Shown piece after piece: positions 1 through 7,190 of a stretch of DNA of 20,717 bases (positions are counted from its first letter, which is position 1; each line of letters starts with the position of its first letter). Position numbers and translations under genes: made by a program. The stretch is from Spirochaetales bacterium. GTDB taxonomy: Bacteria; Spirochaetota; Spirochaetia; DSM-27196; SLAA01. The stretch covers positions 1 through 20,717 of the forward strand of contig SLBH01000213.1 in NCBI GenBank assembly GCA_007126415.1, in the 5' to 3' direction. The notes under the pieces are model-generated. The model worked only from the letters and a program-made list of their open reading frames with translations. It was not told the DNA's origin and ran no database searches.

Positions 1-20
1 ATGTTATACGGAGGCAAGGA

Positions 21-251
21 ATGCCGCAGCTATCATTATATATCGACGAAACAACCCTGAAACGGCTGCAGACGGCTGCGAAACTGGAGAACGTTTCGGT
101 TTCCAAGTATGTGGTTCGGAAGCTTAGTGAAACTATGGACAGGTCTTGGCCGGAGAACTACCAGAAGCTCTTCGGTGCAATCGACGATGAAACATTCCAC
201 GTTGATCGAGTGGAGAACTTCGACACCGACATTCCACGCGAGCAGCTGTGA
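21..251 (+). CDS. vapB: VapB-type ribbon-helix-helix antitoxin
   Basis: A 76-residue protein, probably the antitoxin that neutralises the PIN toxin encoded next and autoregulates the pair by DNA binding. Residues 4-36 look like a ribbon-helix-helix fold: a short strand (LSLYIDE) followed by two helices with alternating hydrophobic and basic positions (LKRLQTAAKL, SVSKYVVRKL). The C-terminal half is acidic and probably forms the toxin-binding tail (DTDIPREQL at the end). The ATG is preceded by GGAGG with suitable spacing. The stop codon overlaps the toxin GTG by 4 bases, typical of coupled toxin-antitoxin translation. The family assignment rests on fold pattern and on the partner; the subfamily is not certain. 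Confidence 0.8.
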   Translation: MPQLSLYIDETTLKRLQTAAKLENVSVSKYVVRKLSETMDRSWPENYQKLFGAIDDETFHVDRVENFDTDIPREQL

Positions 252-652
252 ACTATTTTCTCGATACAAACATCTGCGTCTACTATCTGAAGGGGATGTA
301 CGGCTCAATCGCGGAAAATCTTCTGAGGCGTCATCCCGAGGAGATTCGAATTCCGTCGATGGTGAAGGCCGAGCTACTCTACGGGGCATATCGTAGCCGG
401 AGATCGAGTGTAAACATCGAGTTGTTGGAAGAATTTCTGTTCCCGTTTCGGATTGTCGGATTCTCGGACAACGAATGCATTGAATACGCAAGAATACGCG
501 CCGAACTTGAGGCGAAAGGGACGATAGTTGGACCGAATGATTTGATTATCGCATCGACCGTGGTGGCGCACGACGGAGTTCTCGTCACCAATAATGAGAA
601 AGAGTTCAATCGTGTCAGCGGCTTAACAGTTGAGAACTGGATAACCTCTTGA
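248..652 (+). CDS. vapC: VapC-type PIN-domain ribonuclease toxin
   Basis: A 134-residue PIN-domain protein, the predicted endoribonuclease toxin of the pair. The usual acidic active-site residues are visible: D6 in FLDTN, E42 in KAELLYG, and D98 in GPNDLIIA. The fourth position lies in the VTNNEKEF motif (residues 113-120), where many VapC proteins also have Asn. Length matches the family (about 130). Translation starts at GTG inside the antitoxin stop codon (GTGA overlap), so expression is coupled. VapC family members cleave tRNA or rRNA under stress when the antitoxin is degraded; the target here cannot be read from sequence. The gene looks intact. Confidence 0.88.
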   Translation: MNYFLDTNICVYYLKGMYGSIAENLLRRHPEEIRIPSMVKAELLYGAYRSRRSSVNIELLEEFLFPFRIVGFSDNECIEYARIRAELEAKGTIVGPNDLIIASTVVAHDGVLVTNNEKEFNRVSGLTVENWITS

Positions 653-710
653 ATGGCTTCTTAACATGACGCTCCGGCGGAACTGCCGGCGATCTTGGGT
701 GGGTGTCCTG

Positions 711-726
711 CGTATCTATAGATACG
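711..726. repeat. 16-bp perfect palindrome
   Basis: CGTATCTATAGATACG is a perfect palindrome lying between the vapC stop and the decayed IS3-type sequence. It sits just beyond the likely 3' end of the insertion sequence. It could be an operator or the insertion target; nothing decides between these. Confidence 0.6.
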
Positions 727-773
727 GCCACGGGCCAATCTGGCCTGTACTGTTGATAGTAGACACGGCCACT

Positions 774-1150
774 TCATGCGGATCTGCTTTCTGAGAGATG
801 ATTTTCGGCAAAGGTCGCCGGGGCGATGTTGCCAAGAGCCGAATGGCGACGCATTCGGTTATAGAAGTCCTCGATGTATTATCCCTCGTCGGTAGAGCCG
901 TAGGTGATATCGCCCCATACACGGTCCCGGGCTCGCTGACGGCGAACTGCTGGTCCAGCAGACTCTCCACCGCCGGAAGCGAGTGAGTCGAGTTGGTCGT
1001 GGCCTTGAACTTCCGCTTCCGGATGCACCGCAAGCCCATCTCACGCCTCAAGCGAGCGATCTGGTCCCGACCCAGAAAGGTGCCGGTCGCCTGCAACTCG
1101 GTTTGGAGAGTTATCCGCCGGTGACCGTTGAGTTCACAACGAGTGCCCGA
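774..1150 (-). pseudogene. IS3-family transposase (orfB) remnant, frameshifted and internally deleted
   Basis: Minus-strand translation begins near 1150 with GHRRITLQTELQATG, then RDQIARLRREMGLRCIRKRK, the N-terminal helix-turn-helix region of IS3-family OrfB (IS150-like). After SEPGTV a one-base shift is needed to continue as GDITYGSTDEG, which contains the first catalytic Asp. A stop codon follows at once, and then, in the same frame, comes the extreme C-terminus YIEDFYNRMRRHSALG to the stop at 774-776. Intact homologues carry roughly 90 more codons between these parts, including the second Asp and the Glu, so an internal deletion removed most of the DDE core. OrfA is absent. The element is dead, and I could not find a paired terminal inverted repeat. 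Confidence 0.85.
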
Positions 1151-1226
1151 GAGGAATGGATCGAAGCGAACGAGTCACGCAGTTTCCTGAAGCATGAGCC
1201 AAAATCGCTCCCGAACGCGGCGGATA

Positions 1227-2126
1227 TTACTGGATCGTTTCCCATAGTGCGGCGAGATCGATCTTCTTCATCTGAAACAATGCTTCTAAGGCGCGCCTTT
1301 TGCGGAGCTCGTCGTCGCCGGTGAGTACCCGGTTCATCTCGGCGTTAGGGAACACTTGCCACGAGACGCCGTAGCGGTCCTTGAGCCAGCCGCACTGTTC
1401 GGCCTCCGGAACTGCAGAGAGAGCGTTCCAGTAGGTGTCGATCTCGTCCTGGTTGGTTGCGTCGATGATGAGCGAGACTGCCTCGCTGAAGTTGAAGTGG
1501 TGGTCTTGGGCGCTGTCCATGGCCACGAAGGACTGGCCTTCCAGTTGGAACTCGCCGTACATCACGCTACCCGCGATCTCGGGCTCCTGTCCGGCTCCGT
1601 AACGAGCAAGCTCGCCAAGAGAGGCGTTCTTGAAGCTCGACACGTAGTAGAGCATTGCTTCCTCGGCCTTACCGCAGACCGCCCCAACAAAGAGCAAGCT
1701 GGGAACAATGCGTTGCGTGACCGGCGCGGACGACACAACGAGCTGATACGAGACTCCGAAACGGTCCTGAATCCAGCCATAGCGTTCACTAAAGGGGTAG
1801 GTATCCAGCGGCATATGAACGGTGCCGCCGACCGCAAGTTCGTTCCAGAGACGGTTGACCTCGTCCGCGCTCTCACATCGAACAAAGAACGAGATTGAAG
1901 GGTTGAGCGAGAAGTACGGGCCGCCGTTGAGGGCCGAGAATGCAAATCCGTCAATTTCGTACTCCACCGTCATTACCGCCCCGGGCTCGTGGCCGTGGAA
2001 CTCTTGCCCGGCTTCGGTGTAGTGGGTAGTTCCGGTAATGCGGGAGTTGGGAAACAGGGTGGTGTAGAACTCGGCCGCTTCCACGGCTTGAGTATCCAAC
2101 CAGAGACATGCGCCAATCTTTGACAT
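1227..2126 (-). CDS. Two-domain VOC-superfamily protein (PhnB/YjdN-like)
   Basis: 299 residues made of two tandem PhnB-like (3-demethylubiquinone-9 methyltransferase-like, VOC fold) domains. Each has the family pattern of an N-terminal AxxFYxxLFPNS-type helix (residues about 17-28 and 165-180) and a C-terminal strand with W(I/L)(Q/K)DRFGVS(Y/W)Q (YGWIQDRFGVSYQ near 120; CGWLKDRYGVSWQVF near 255). The ATG at 2126 is preceded by AAGGAGG with good spacing; the open frame upstream lacks such a site and is not coding. These proteins are cytoplasmic and their substrates are mostly unknown; despite the domain name no methyltransferase activity should be assumed. It is monocistronic, with a hairpin in its 5' leader (2154-2185). 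Confidence 0.85.
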   Translation of the reverse strand: MSKIGACLWLDTQAVEAAEFYTTLFPNSRITGTTHYTEAGQEFHGHEPGAVMTVEYEIDGFAFSALNGGPYFSLNPSISFFVRCESADEVNRLWNELAVGGTVHMPLDTYPFSERYGWIQDRFGVSYQLVVSSAPVTQRIVPSLLFVGAVCGKAEEAMLYYVSSFKNASLGELARYGAGQEPEIAGSVMYGEFQLEGQSFVAMDSAQDHHFNFSEAVSLIIDATNQDEIDTYWNALSAVPEAEQCGWLKDRYGVSWQVFPNAEMNRVLTGDDELRKRRALEALFQMKKIDLAALWETIQ

Positions 2127-2153
2127 GGGTACCTCCTTGGAGCACGCTGTGAA

Positions 2154-2185
2154 GTTGTCGATTCGGAAACAAAACAATCGACAAC
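2154..2185. promoter_or_regulatory. 10-bp inverted repeat in the leader of the two-domain VOC gene
   Basis: GTTGTCGATT (2154-2163) and AATCGACAAC (2176-2185) are perfectly complementary and separated by 12 bases. On the minus strand the hairpin lies 28 bases upstream of the VOC start codon. No T-run follows on either strand, so it is not a standard terminator. An operator or a leader hairpin is plausible. Confidence 0.55.
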
Positions 2186-2190
2186 CGACC

Positions 2191-2218
2191 TTGACGGTCA
2201 CAAGTAATATATTACAAA
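2191..2218 (+). promoter_or_regulatory. Possible sigma-70 promoter with AT-rich palindrome
   Basis: TTGACG (2191-2196), a 16-base spacer, and TACAAA (2213-2218). The spacer includes the perfect 12-bp palindrome GTAATATATTAC (2204-2215). Transcription would begin near 2225, at the ATG of the small ORF 2226-2393. The -10 is a poor match, so this is tentative. Confidence 0.3.
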
Positions 2219-2225
2219 TTGAATC

Positions 2226-2393
2226 ATGAATCACCTTTGTTTTGTCTACAGTGATGAGAAAGCACTGCATTCCCTGCATGAAAGCCCGGCTGCCGCCAAG
2301 GAAGAAGCCTTGGAGATTGCTGCAGGAATTCGCCCTGCGCGAGTGGGAAGCATAGAGGTACGGCCGGTGCGTCAGCACGACCTGGATGAATAA
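2226..2393 (+). CDS. Hypothetical 55-residue protein
   Basis: Starts MNHLCFVYSDEKALHSLHES and ends VRPVRQHDLDE. The composition (a strand-like start, then an alanine- and glutamate-rich helix AAAKEEALEIAAG) looks like a small soluble protein, not random translation, and codon use resembles the neighbours. I do not recognise a family. There is no ribosome binding site upstream; a possible promoter ends 7 bases before the ATG, so expression would have to be leaderless. It may equally be non-coding spacer between the VOC gene and tag. Confidence 0.3.
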   Translation: MNHLCFVYSDEKALHSLHESPAAAKEEALEIAAGIRPARVGSIEVRPVRQHDLDE

Positions 2394-2506
2394 ACTCGAG
2401 CCGTGATTGGTGTGGCACCGGAGACATCGATCTAAAGGAGATGATCTCGTACACGAAGGAGTTGCCTGTGGCTTGAGACGGGTAACCTCGTTTATGATGC
2501 GGAGGC

Positions 2507-3058
2507 ATGAGCTACTGCGACGTTATAAAGACACTGCCGTCGGAGCGCCGGGCACTGCACGCTGCGTACCATGACCGGTACTACGGCTTTCCTCTGCATG
2601 AAGACAACGAACTCTTCTGCCGCCTGGTGCTGGAGATCAACCAGGCGGGCTTAAGCTGGGAGCTCATTCTTAAGAAAGAGGCGGCCTTCCGGCGGGCATA
2701 CCATAGGTTTGATATCGCCACGGTTGCCGCCTACGATGCGCAAGACCGTGAGCGTCTGCTCTCGGACGCCGAAATAGTCCGCAACCGGCTCAAGGTAGAC
2801 GCGGCTATTGCCAACGCCCAGACGATTCTCACGCTGCAGGAAAGCCACGGCTCGTTTGCGAACTGGCTGGAATCCCATCACCCTCTCTCCAAAGACGGCT
2901 GGGTGAAACTGTTTAAGAAGCAGTTCCGCTTCACCGGCGGTGAGATCGTTGGTGAGTTCCTCATGAGTATTGGGTACCTTCCCGGCGCTCACGCCGAGGA
3001 CTGCCCGGTCTACCACGAAATTCTCCAACACAATCCTCTTTGGGCTCAGAGCGGCTGA
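2507..3058 (+). CDS. tag: DNA-3-methyladenine glycosylase I
   Basis: 183 residues, normal length for Tag, the base-excision repair enzyme that removes 3-methyladenine from alkylated DNA. The hallmark region is present: YHD at 21-23, then HEDNELF and LEINQAGLSW (42-51), with E43 and W51 matching the base-pocket residues of the E. coli enzyme. The Trp that follows YHD-x-E in E. coli Tag is Tyr (Y26) here. The structural zinc ligands appear kept: C4, H22, and H162-x3-C166 (HAEDC) near the C-terminus. The ATG is right after GCGGAGG, too close for a classic ribosome binding site; TATGAT at 2493-2498 suggests a very short or absent leader. It stands alone. Confidence 0.88.
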   Translation: MSYCDVIKTLPSERRALHAAYHDRYYGFPLHEDNELFCRLVLEINQAGLSWELILKKEAAFRRAYHRFDIATVAAYDAQDRERLLSDAEIVRNRLKVDAAIANAQTILTLQESHGSFANWLESHHPLSKDGWVKLFKKQFRFTGGEIVGEFLMSIGYLPGAHAEDCPVYHEILQHNPLWAQSG

Positions 3059-3116
3059 GCCTCTGAAACCGGAAAACCGCGTAGCCGAGACGGAAACTCT
3101 GAACCTTGGCGCAGTC

Positions 3117-3569
3117 ATGCGGCATAATAGTGTGTTGAAGGAAACTTGAGGCCGATATTGCCGTTATTAAGGGCGCAATTCGTGCTACCAACGGCTTCAT
3201 TAGGCGAATTCCGGCAGCCCCGGTGTTAGGCTTGTGGTGCTCACCGGCTGTGTTTTCTCAGCAGGTCTTGCTGGTTGTGCTGATGTCGTATCTGAGTGTT
3301 GTGGCGGTGCGCGCGGGTGCCGCTTACCTTGTTCCGGCCGTGTGCTCGCCGGAGGCATTGCCACCGCCTTCATGTTGTATGCCGTGGCGTTCCTGCTAAC
3401 CGAGTACACCTTCATGAGTCTGTGGCTCTATCTCTTTGTTGCGGTCGTGGTTTTGTTCCCAGATATCTCTCCGTTGCTCATGACGGCGGTTGGCTTTGGC
3501 GGCGGGTTCAGCGTCTACGGCCTTTGGTGCATGAGCAGGATCGGTCGGATCGGGAGTACTGATTCCTAA
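3117..3569 (+). pseudogene. Frameshifted small membrane protein gene
   Basis: Two frames join into one sensible protein. From about 3147 one frame gives LEADIAVIKGAIRATNGFI and then the hydrophobic stretch VLLVVLMSYLSVVAVRAGAA. At the dinucleotide run GTGTG (3340-3344) reading must shift by two bases to continue as VLAGGIATAFMLYAVAFLL, followed by MSLWLYLFVAVVVLFPDIS and a C-terminus ending at 3569. That gives about three or four membrane segments. A further one-base shift near 3145 would connect it to ATG 3117. The stop codon overlaps the start of the winged-helix gene by one base (TAATG), so the two formed an operon. I do not recognise the family; pairing of such a regulator with a membrane protein is common. 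Confidence 0.6.
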
Positions 3570-3781
3570 TGGCCGGCGATACCGAACTCCTGCACGACCG
3601 CAACCGCCTCTCTATTGTCTCTCTCCTGGCAAGCAGCGTGGTCGGAAGCCTAAGCTTCAAAGAGATACAGGAGAAGACCGAGCTAACCGCCGGAAACCTC
3701 TCCTCGCACCTGCGCGACATGGAGGAGATCATTCGCCGATATCGCAACCCGGAAGCGGAACCCGGGGATGCAAATATCTAG
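3569..3781 (+). CDS. Shortened winged-helix transcriptional regulator
   Basis: 70 residues. Positions 8-52 match the winged-helix family often annotated HTH_34 (MarR/ArsR-like): DRNRLSIVSLLASSVVGSLS for helix 1 and LTAGNLSSHLRDMEEI for the recognition helix. Normal members continue with a wing and dimerisation helix to about 95-100 residues. Here the sequence switches after MEEI to the unrelated tail IRRYRNPEAEPGDANI and stops. It therefore looks truncated by deletion, and is probably inactive as a dimer, although the DNA-recognition helix is whole. It overlaps the stop of the broken membrane protein and is followed by a recombinase remnant on the other strand, consistent with a rearrangement endpoint near 3735-3780. 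Confidence 0.6.
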   Translation: MAGDTELLHDRNRLSIVSLLASSVVGSLSFKEIQEKTELTAGNLSSHLRDMEEIIRRYRNPEAEPGDANI

Positions 3782-3832
3782 TTGGTGAGGCCGGTTGCAG
3801 CGTCCCTTGAACGGTTCGTAGCGGATCTTTTC

Positions 3833-4035
3833 CTAGATGACGGAGTTAATGATGCGGTAGGCGTCGTCGTGGCGATTGCGGGTGAGATGGAGATAGCGCA
3901 TCGTCGTTTCGAGACGCCCATGGCCGAGCGCTCGTTGGACAAAGCGGATGTTGAGCCCCGCCTCCAAGAGGCGGGTAGCGTAGCGGACGGTGCGGCTTGT
4001 GGCATTTCCGGGGGTCGGCGATGTGCAGCGCCAAT
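3833..4035 (-). pseudogene. Tyrosine recombinase (integrase) C-terminal remnant
   Basis: Minus-strand reading gives VRYATRLLEAGLNIRFVQRA then LGHGRLETTMRYLHLTRNRH and a stop at 3833-3835. This is the C-terminal catalytic end of a tyrosine recombinase: the degraded HxLRH box (KPHRP-LRY, needing a frameshift near 3990), the LGH box, and the nucleophilic Tyr in TTMRYLH. The N-terminal two thirds, including the first catalytic Arg, are missing. The sequence is of the type found in transposon- and integron-like integrases, but too little remains to assign a subfamily. Confidence 0.8.
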
Positions 4036-4232
4036 TTGGGGGCGCGACTGTATCCTACCGGACCGCCTAGTATCCCCCTTACCAGACACCCGCCTCACAA
4101 CTCCAGCTCAATCAGCCACTGTGCCGGCTGCGCCTCCCGCGCCTCGGGCGCTACGCCGCCGGCAGGCCACGCTTACAACCGGTTAGCCGGAGCTATCCAT
4201 CTCATCGAGTACTGAGGCGTACTTCTCGTGAA
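4036..4232 (-). other. Decayed minus-strand coding debris
   Basis: No intact gene. Minus-strand translation shows short protein-like pieces in shifting frames: HEKYASVLDEMDSSG ending near 4180 and GGVAPEAREAQPAQWLIELE ending at a stop at 4095-4097. These look like eroded C-termini of proteins from a mobile module upstream of the integrase remnant, but I cannot identify them. Confidence 0.35.
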
Positions 4233-4498
4233 TTATTGGATGGTGGAGATGACATCGGCCGACCGGTCTTGCTTCCCCGCGAGCACGTCGTTCTTGGCCT
4301 CCACCAGGTCCCTAGTCAGTGGAAACACAAATCTCCCCGCCCCGGTTGCCGAGCCGAGGGGGTTCCCCCGCGGGGGAACCCCCTCGGCCTCTCCAGTCTA
4401 CGCGACAACTATCCTAACAGCGGGGGTGGTAATCCGATCTTCAGCCATAGCTGCTTGGAGCCAGACTGCCATGATGTTACGTGCACAGGGCTCTGTCC
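4233..4498 (-). pseudogene. Unidentified minus-strand coding remnant containing a long palindrome
   Basis: In one minus-strand frame: MAVWLQAAMAEDRITTPAVR (ATG at 4472), an in-frame TAG near 4400, then TGEAEGVPPRGNPLGSATGA, GRFVFPLTRDLVEAKNDVLA and a stop at 4233-4235. Both halves look like real protein and share a frame, so the TAG is probably a nonsense mutation. The segment EGVPPRGNPLG is encoded by the 36-bp palindrome at 4353-4388. The protein family is not recognised. Confidence 0.4.
4353..4388. repeat. 36-bp perfect palindrome
   Basis: Two 18-base arms with no spacer: the left arm begins GCCGAGGGGGTTCCCCCG (4353-4370) and the right arm is its exact reverse complement (4371-4388). The arms carry homopolymer runs of five G and five C. 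In RNA it would form a very stable hairpin with a minimal loop. It has no T-run on either side, so a standard intrinsic terminator is unlikely. Options are a mobile palindromic repeat, a recombination or replication structure, or a factor-independent transcription block. Confidence 0.9.
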
Positions 4499-4508
4499 TT
4501 AACGTAAC

Positions 4509-4557
4509 CTTGACAGACCTTGACGGTAAAGCCACAAATTCTTGACACACCCTTGAC
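4509..4557. repeat. Tandem TTGAC direct repeats upstream of the aminopeptidase gene
   Basis: Four TTGAC motifs occur at 4510, 4520, 4542 and 4553, arranged as two copies of a 16-17 base unit: CTTGACAGACCTTGAC and CTTGACACACCCTTGAC. None is followed by a convincing -10 at 16-18 bases, so they are more likely regulator-binding repeats than promoters. Confidence 0.5.
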
Positions 4558-4601
4558 TTAATCCGGCTTGGGTTGCGAAGTTGAATCAGGGCGTTGAAGC
4601 G

Positions 4602-5681
4602 ATGATGAGACGAGTTGGTGTGGCGGCCGGAATCGTACCGGCCATTTTGGTAGTGTTCGGCATCTATTTTGGGCTCGACGGGCAGTACTTCGTCCATCAG
4701 GGCATCGGCTATGTGCGCACCGTCGTGTTCGCAGAGGAAATTAGCGCCTTGCGCGCGAGCGGCGAGCTCGATGAGGAGACCGAACGGTTGTTCGATCGTG
4801 TCGCGGAGATTCGCCGGTTTGCGTATGAAGAGCTCGGGCTCGCTCAAAGTGACAACTTCACGCGGTACACCGAGCTCGAGCGTGACTATCTGCTCTCGGT
4901 CATATCCAAGGTTCACGATGACCGCATGCAGCGCGTGTCCTGGAGTTACCCGGTCGTCGGCGATCTGTTCTATCGCGGCTTCTTTGACCCCGCGCAGGCC
5001 CGAACTGTCGCCACCGGCCTGCGTGCGCAAGGGTACGATGTGCTGGTACGTCGCGTCGACGCGTTCAGCAGCCTCGGCTATTTTCCCGACCCTGTCTACA
5101 GTTTCATGGCCGACTACAGTGATTGCCGGCTCGCCAACCTCATCATTCACGAGGAGATGCACTCCACGGTCTGGCTAGACGGGCAGAATGTGTACAACGA
5201 AGAGATCGCTACCTTTGTCGGAGACGAGGGCGCCGCTCAGTTCGTGCGCGAGAAGCATGGCCCCGATTCGAAGGAGTACCGGGCGATTGCGGACGGGCGT
5301 GCCGACCGCCGCACCTACCGGCGATGGATGAGCGAGCTGCACGCGCGCCTCTCAAATGCGTATCGACAGCTGGAAACGCGCCGGCAACGCCTGCTCGCCA
5401 AGGAAAACATCCTCGCCGAGTCTCAGGAGACGCTTCGCAGGAACTATGACTCGATGTTTCGCACCGTTCGCTACCGGGGCGCGGCCGAACGACCGCTCCA
5501 CAACGCGCGTGTCGACGCCGGTTACAAATACGGCGGCGACTTGTCACTGTACTACGATCTGTACGAGCTACTCGATCAGGATCTCGCTGCGGTGGTAGAG
5601 CTTATAAGGCAGAGCGAGATGTACCCCGGTGCGCCGCGCGCGTTCATCAGGTCCTTCGTGGAGCAGGGCGAGCAGCTGTGA
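4602..5681 (+). CDS. Predicted aminopeptidase (COG4324 family), membrane-anchored
   Basis: About 359 residues, matching the COG4324 predicted zinc aminopeptidase family. An N-terminal hydrophobic segment (GIVPAILVVFGIYFGLDG) acts as signal anchor, so the body should be periplasmic. Family hallmarks in order: the EELGL region, VVGDLFYRGFFDP, the SLGYFPDPVYSFM motif, then IIHEEMHSTVW with a variant zinc-binding HExxH (HEEMH) and NEEIATFVGDEGA, supplying the downstream Glu. A long basic and acidic helical region follows. The start is ambiguous: tandem ATGs at 4602 and 4605, with a TTG at 4581 also in frame; 4602 is chosen because the hydrophobic segment follows directly. Substrate is unknown for this family. 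Confidence 0.82.
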   Translation: MMRRVGVAAGIVPAILVVFGIYFGLDGQYFVHQGIGYVRTVVFAEEISALRASGELDEETERLFDRVAEIRRFAYEELGLAQSDNFTRYTELERDYLLSVISKVHDDRMQRVSWSYPVVGDLFYRGFFDPAQARTVATGLRAQGYDVLVRRVDAFSSLGYFPDPVYSFMADYSDCRLANLIIHEEMHSTVWLDGQNVYNEEIATFVGDEGAAQFVREKHGPDSKEYRAIADGRADRRTYRRWMSELHARLSNAYRQLETRRQRLLAKENILAESQETLRRNYDSMFRTVRYRGAAERPLHNARVDAGYKYGGDLSLYYDLYELLDQDLAAVVELIRQSEMYPGAPRAFIRSFVEQGEQL

Positions 5682-5870
5682 GAACCGGCCTGCCGTTTGC
5701 GTTCACCCCGCCGAACAACAGCAGATAATACTGGTAGAAACGGCTTAACCCGGAGAACAGTCATCCCGATGAGAGGAAATGAACGACTGTACCGCGACTC
5801 ATAGGTTGTTATGTTTTCGTGTCAAGCGTCGGTTAGGCGCATTTTGGGGTCGGTGGTCACGGCTGTCCGG

Positions 5871-7040
5871 TTATAAGTCTATGAGTAGTAACTGGTTATC
5901 AGAGCCAGGGTCCTCAAAAGTGTAATCTGAATTCGTAAGTACTTGCTCTATAGGGAGTTGCTCAAACGCAGTCCCGCTGAGAATCTGTAGAATTGTGTAG
6001 AGACTGCCGTCCAGTTTCAGCTGCTTCTTAATGATTGCCACCAGCACGTACACCGAAATTGCGATCCAGATCTGCGTTTTCACCGCGTTCATCGAGTTAC
6101 CGTAGAATGATTTGATACGCAGATGCTGCTTGATCCACCGGAAGAACAACTCCACTTGCCAGCGACTCTTGTAGAGCTTGGCTATGGTTTCAGCCGAGAC
6201 GGTGAAGTTGTTCGATAAGAATGTTAGGACCTTGCCGGTTTCGGGGTCGCGGTACCTGACCCGTCTAAGTTTCTCCGGATAATCGGTAGCGGTTTTCACA
6301 CCGGTCAATATGATCGTCTGATCCAAAAGGAGCCCACTCGATTTATCCACCGGATGAGAGTACAACCGTCGGAACTGCAGGTTCACCTTCGCCCGGGTCA
6401 CGAAAAATGCAGTCCATACCGTCAGTCGGTGCAGGCGAGCAAAGTCGAGGTAACCCCGATCCATGATGTACCAGGATCCCGGTTCCGCGATCAGATCGTC
6501 AAGAATGTTCACCTCGTGCACCTTGCCGGTGGTGACTTTGATGTATGAGGGTATGTTCCCTCGCAAATCCAGCAGGGTATGGAGCTTCACCGCTCCCTTT
6601 GTCGTGCGAAATTGTGCCCAAGGAAACAATGAGAGGCATAAATCTATCGTTGTCGAATCCAGGGCGTACACTGTCTGATCGAGTTCTACGCCGAGCTGGT
6701 CGTCCTGATATAACCCACGAGCGACGTGGATGAGTACCAGGGCAAAGTCCGCGTAGATCCGCCAGTCGCGGTTTTCATTGGCATCAGCCAGTGTCGTGCG
6801 GGTGACCTTACCGCGGAAGCCCATGTAGTAGAGCTTTTTCGACATTGAACCGAGACAGGCCTCGATGTCGCGCAGGCTCTCTCGATAGGTGACTTGAGCG
6901 AACGCCATCGCCAGAAACTGGTCGAGGCAGGAAAAGCTGCGTACGCGATAGTTTCCGTTGTACCGGTGCACGCACTTGCGGAACTCGTACATCGGCAGGA
7001 AATCCATGACTTGAGAAAAGACCGTCCGCCCCTGATTCAT
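5871..7040 (-). CDS. IS4-family DDE transposase with DUF4372 N-terminus
   Basis: 389 residues from MNQGRTVFSQVMDFLP, the conserved beginning of DUF4372-type IS4 transposases. The catalytic triad is in place: D128 in ALDSTT, D194 in YIMDRGY and E297 in the signature Y-x2-R-x3-E-x6-K (YKSRWQVELFFRWIK). The protein appears full length and intact, so the element may still be mobile. The chosen ATG at 7040 fits the family N-terminus and has GGGGATGG a few bases upstream; another ATG two codons earlier is possible. Transcription probably starts from the promoter at 7078-7106, inside the element. The stop overlaps the left terminal repeat. Confidence 0.92.
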   Translation of the reverse strand: MNQGRTVFSQVMDFLPMYEFRKCVHRYNGNYRVRSFSCLDQFLAMAFAQVTYRESLRDIEACLGSMSKKLYYMGFRGKVTRTTLADANENRDWRIYADFALVLIHVARGLYQDDQLGVELDQTVYALDSTTIDLCLSLFPWAQFRTTKGAVKLHTLLDLRGNIPSYIKVTTGKVHEVNILDDLIAEPGSWYIMDRGYLDFARLHRLTVWTAFFVTRAKVNLQFRRLYSHPVDKSSGLLLDQTIILTGVKTATDYPEKLRRVRYRDPETGKVLTFLSNNFTVSAETIAKLYKSRWQVELFFRWIKQHLRIKSFYGNSMNAVKTQIWIAISVYVLVAIIKKQLKLDGSLYTILQILSGTAFEQLPIEQVLTNSDYTFEDPGSDNQLLLIDL

Positions 7041-7077
7041 AGGCATCCATCCCCGTGCTGAAAGACAACGTGGGTGT

Positions 7078-7106
7078 AGCATACAGACGCGGTAGAGTCA
7101 GTTCAA
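7078..7106 (-). promoter_or_regulatory. Sigma-70-type promoter of the IS4 transposase
   Basis: On the minus strand: TTGAAC, a 17-base spacer, then TATGCT. Start of transcription would fall near 7070, giving a leader of about 30 bases before ATG 7040. Confidence 0.6.
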
Positions 7107-7190
7107 ATCGATAAATCGTAAAATAGGCCGTAAATTGCTATATGGAAGAGAGTTACAAGATAACAACTTCAGCTCAACCGGACGGCCGCG

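Noticed and set aside
4353..4388. Palindrome as an intrinsic terminator
   Set aside because: No U-tract follows on either strand and the loop would be minimal.
4398..5162. Long minus-strand open frame opposite the aminopeptidase gene
   Set aside because: Most of it is the shadow of the clearly coding plus strand (COG4324 motifs). Only the part beyond about 4470 and below, outside the aminopeptidase, shows independent protein-like sequence and is listed as a remnant.
5769..5804. Short peptide MRGNERLYRDS left of the IS4 element as the missing GGDEF N-terminal linker
   Set aside because: It resembles linkers before GGDEF domains, but it is only eleven codons, ends at a stop and is separated from the element by 50 unrelated bases. 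Too weak to claim.
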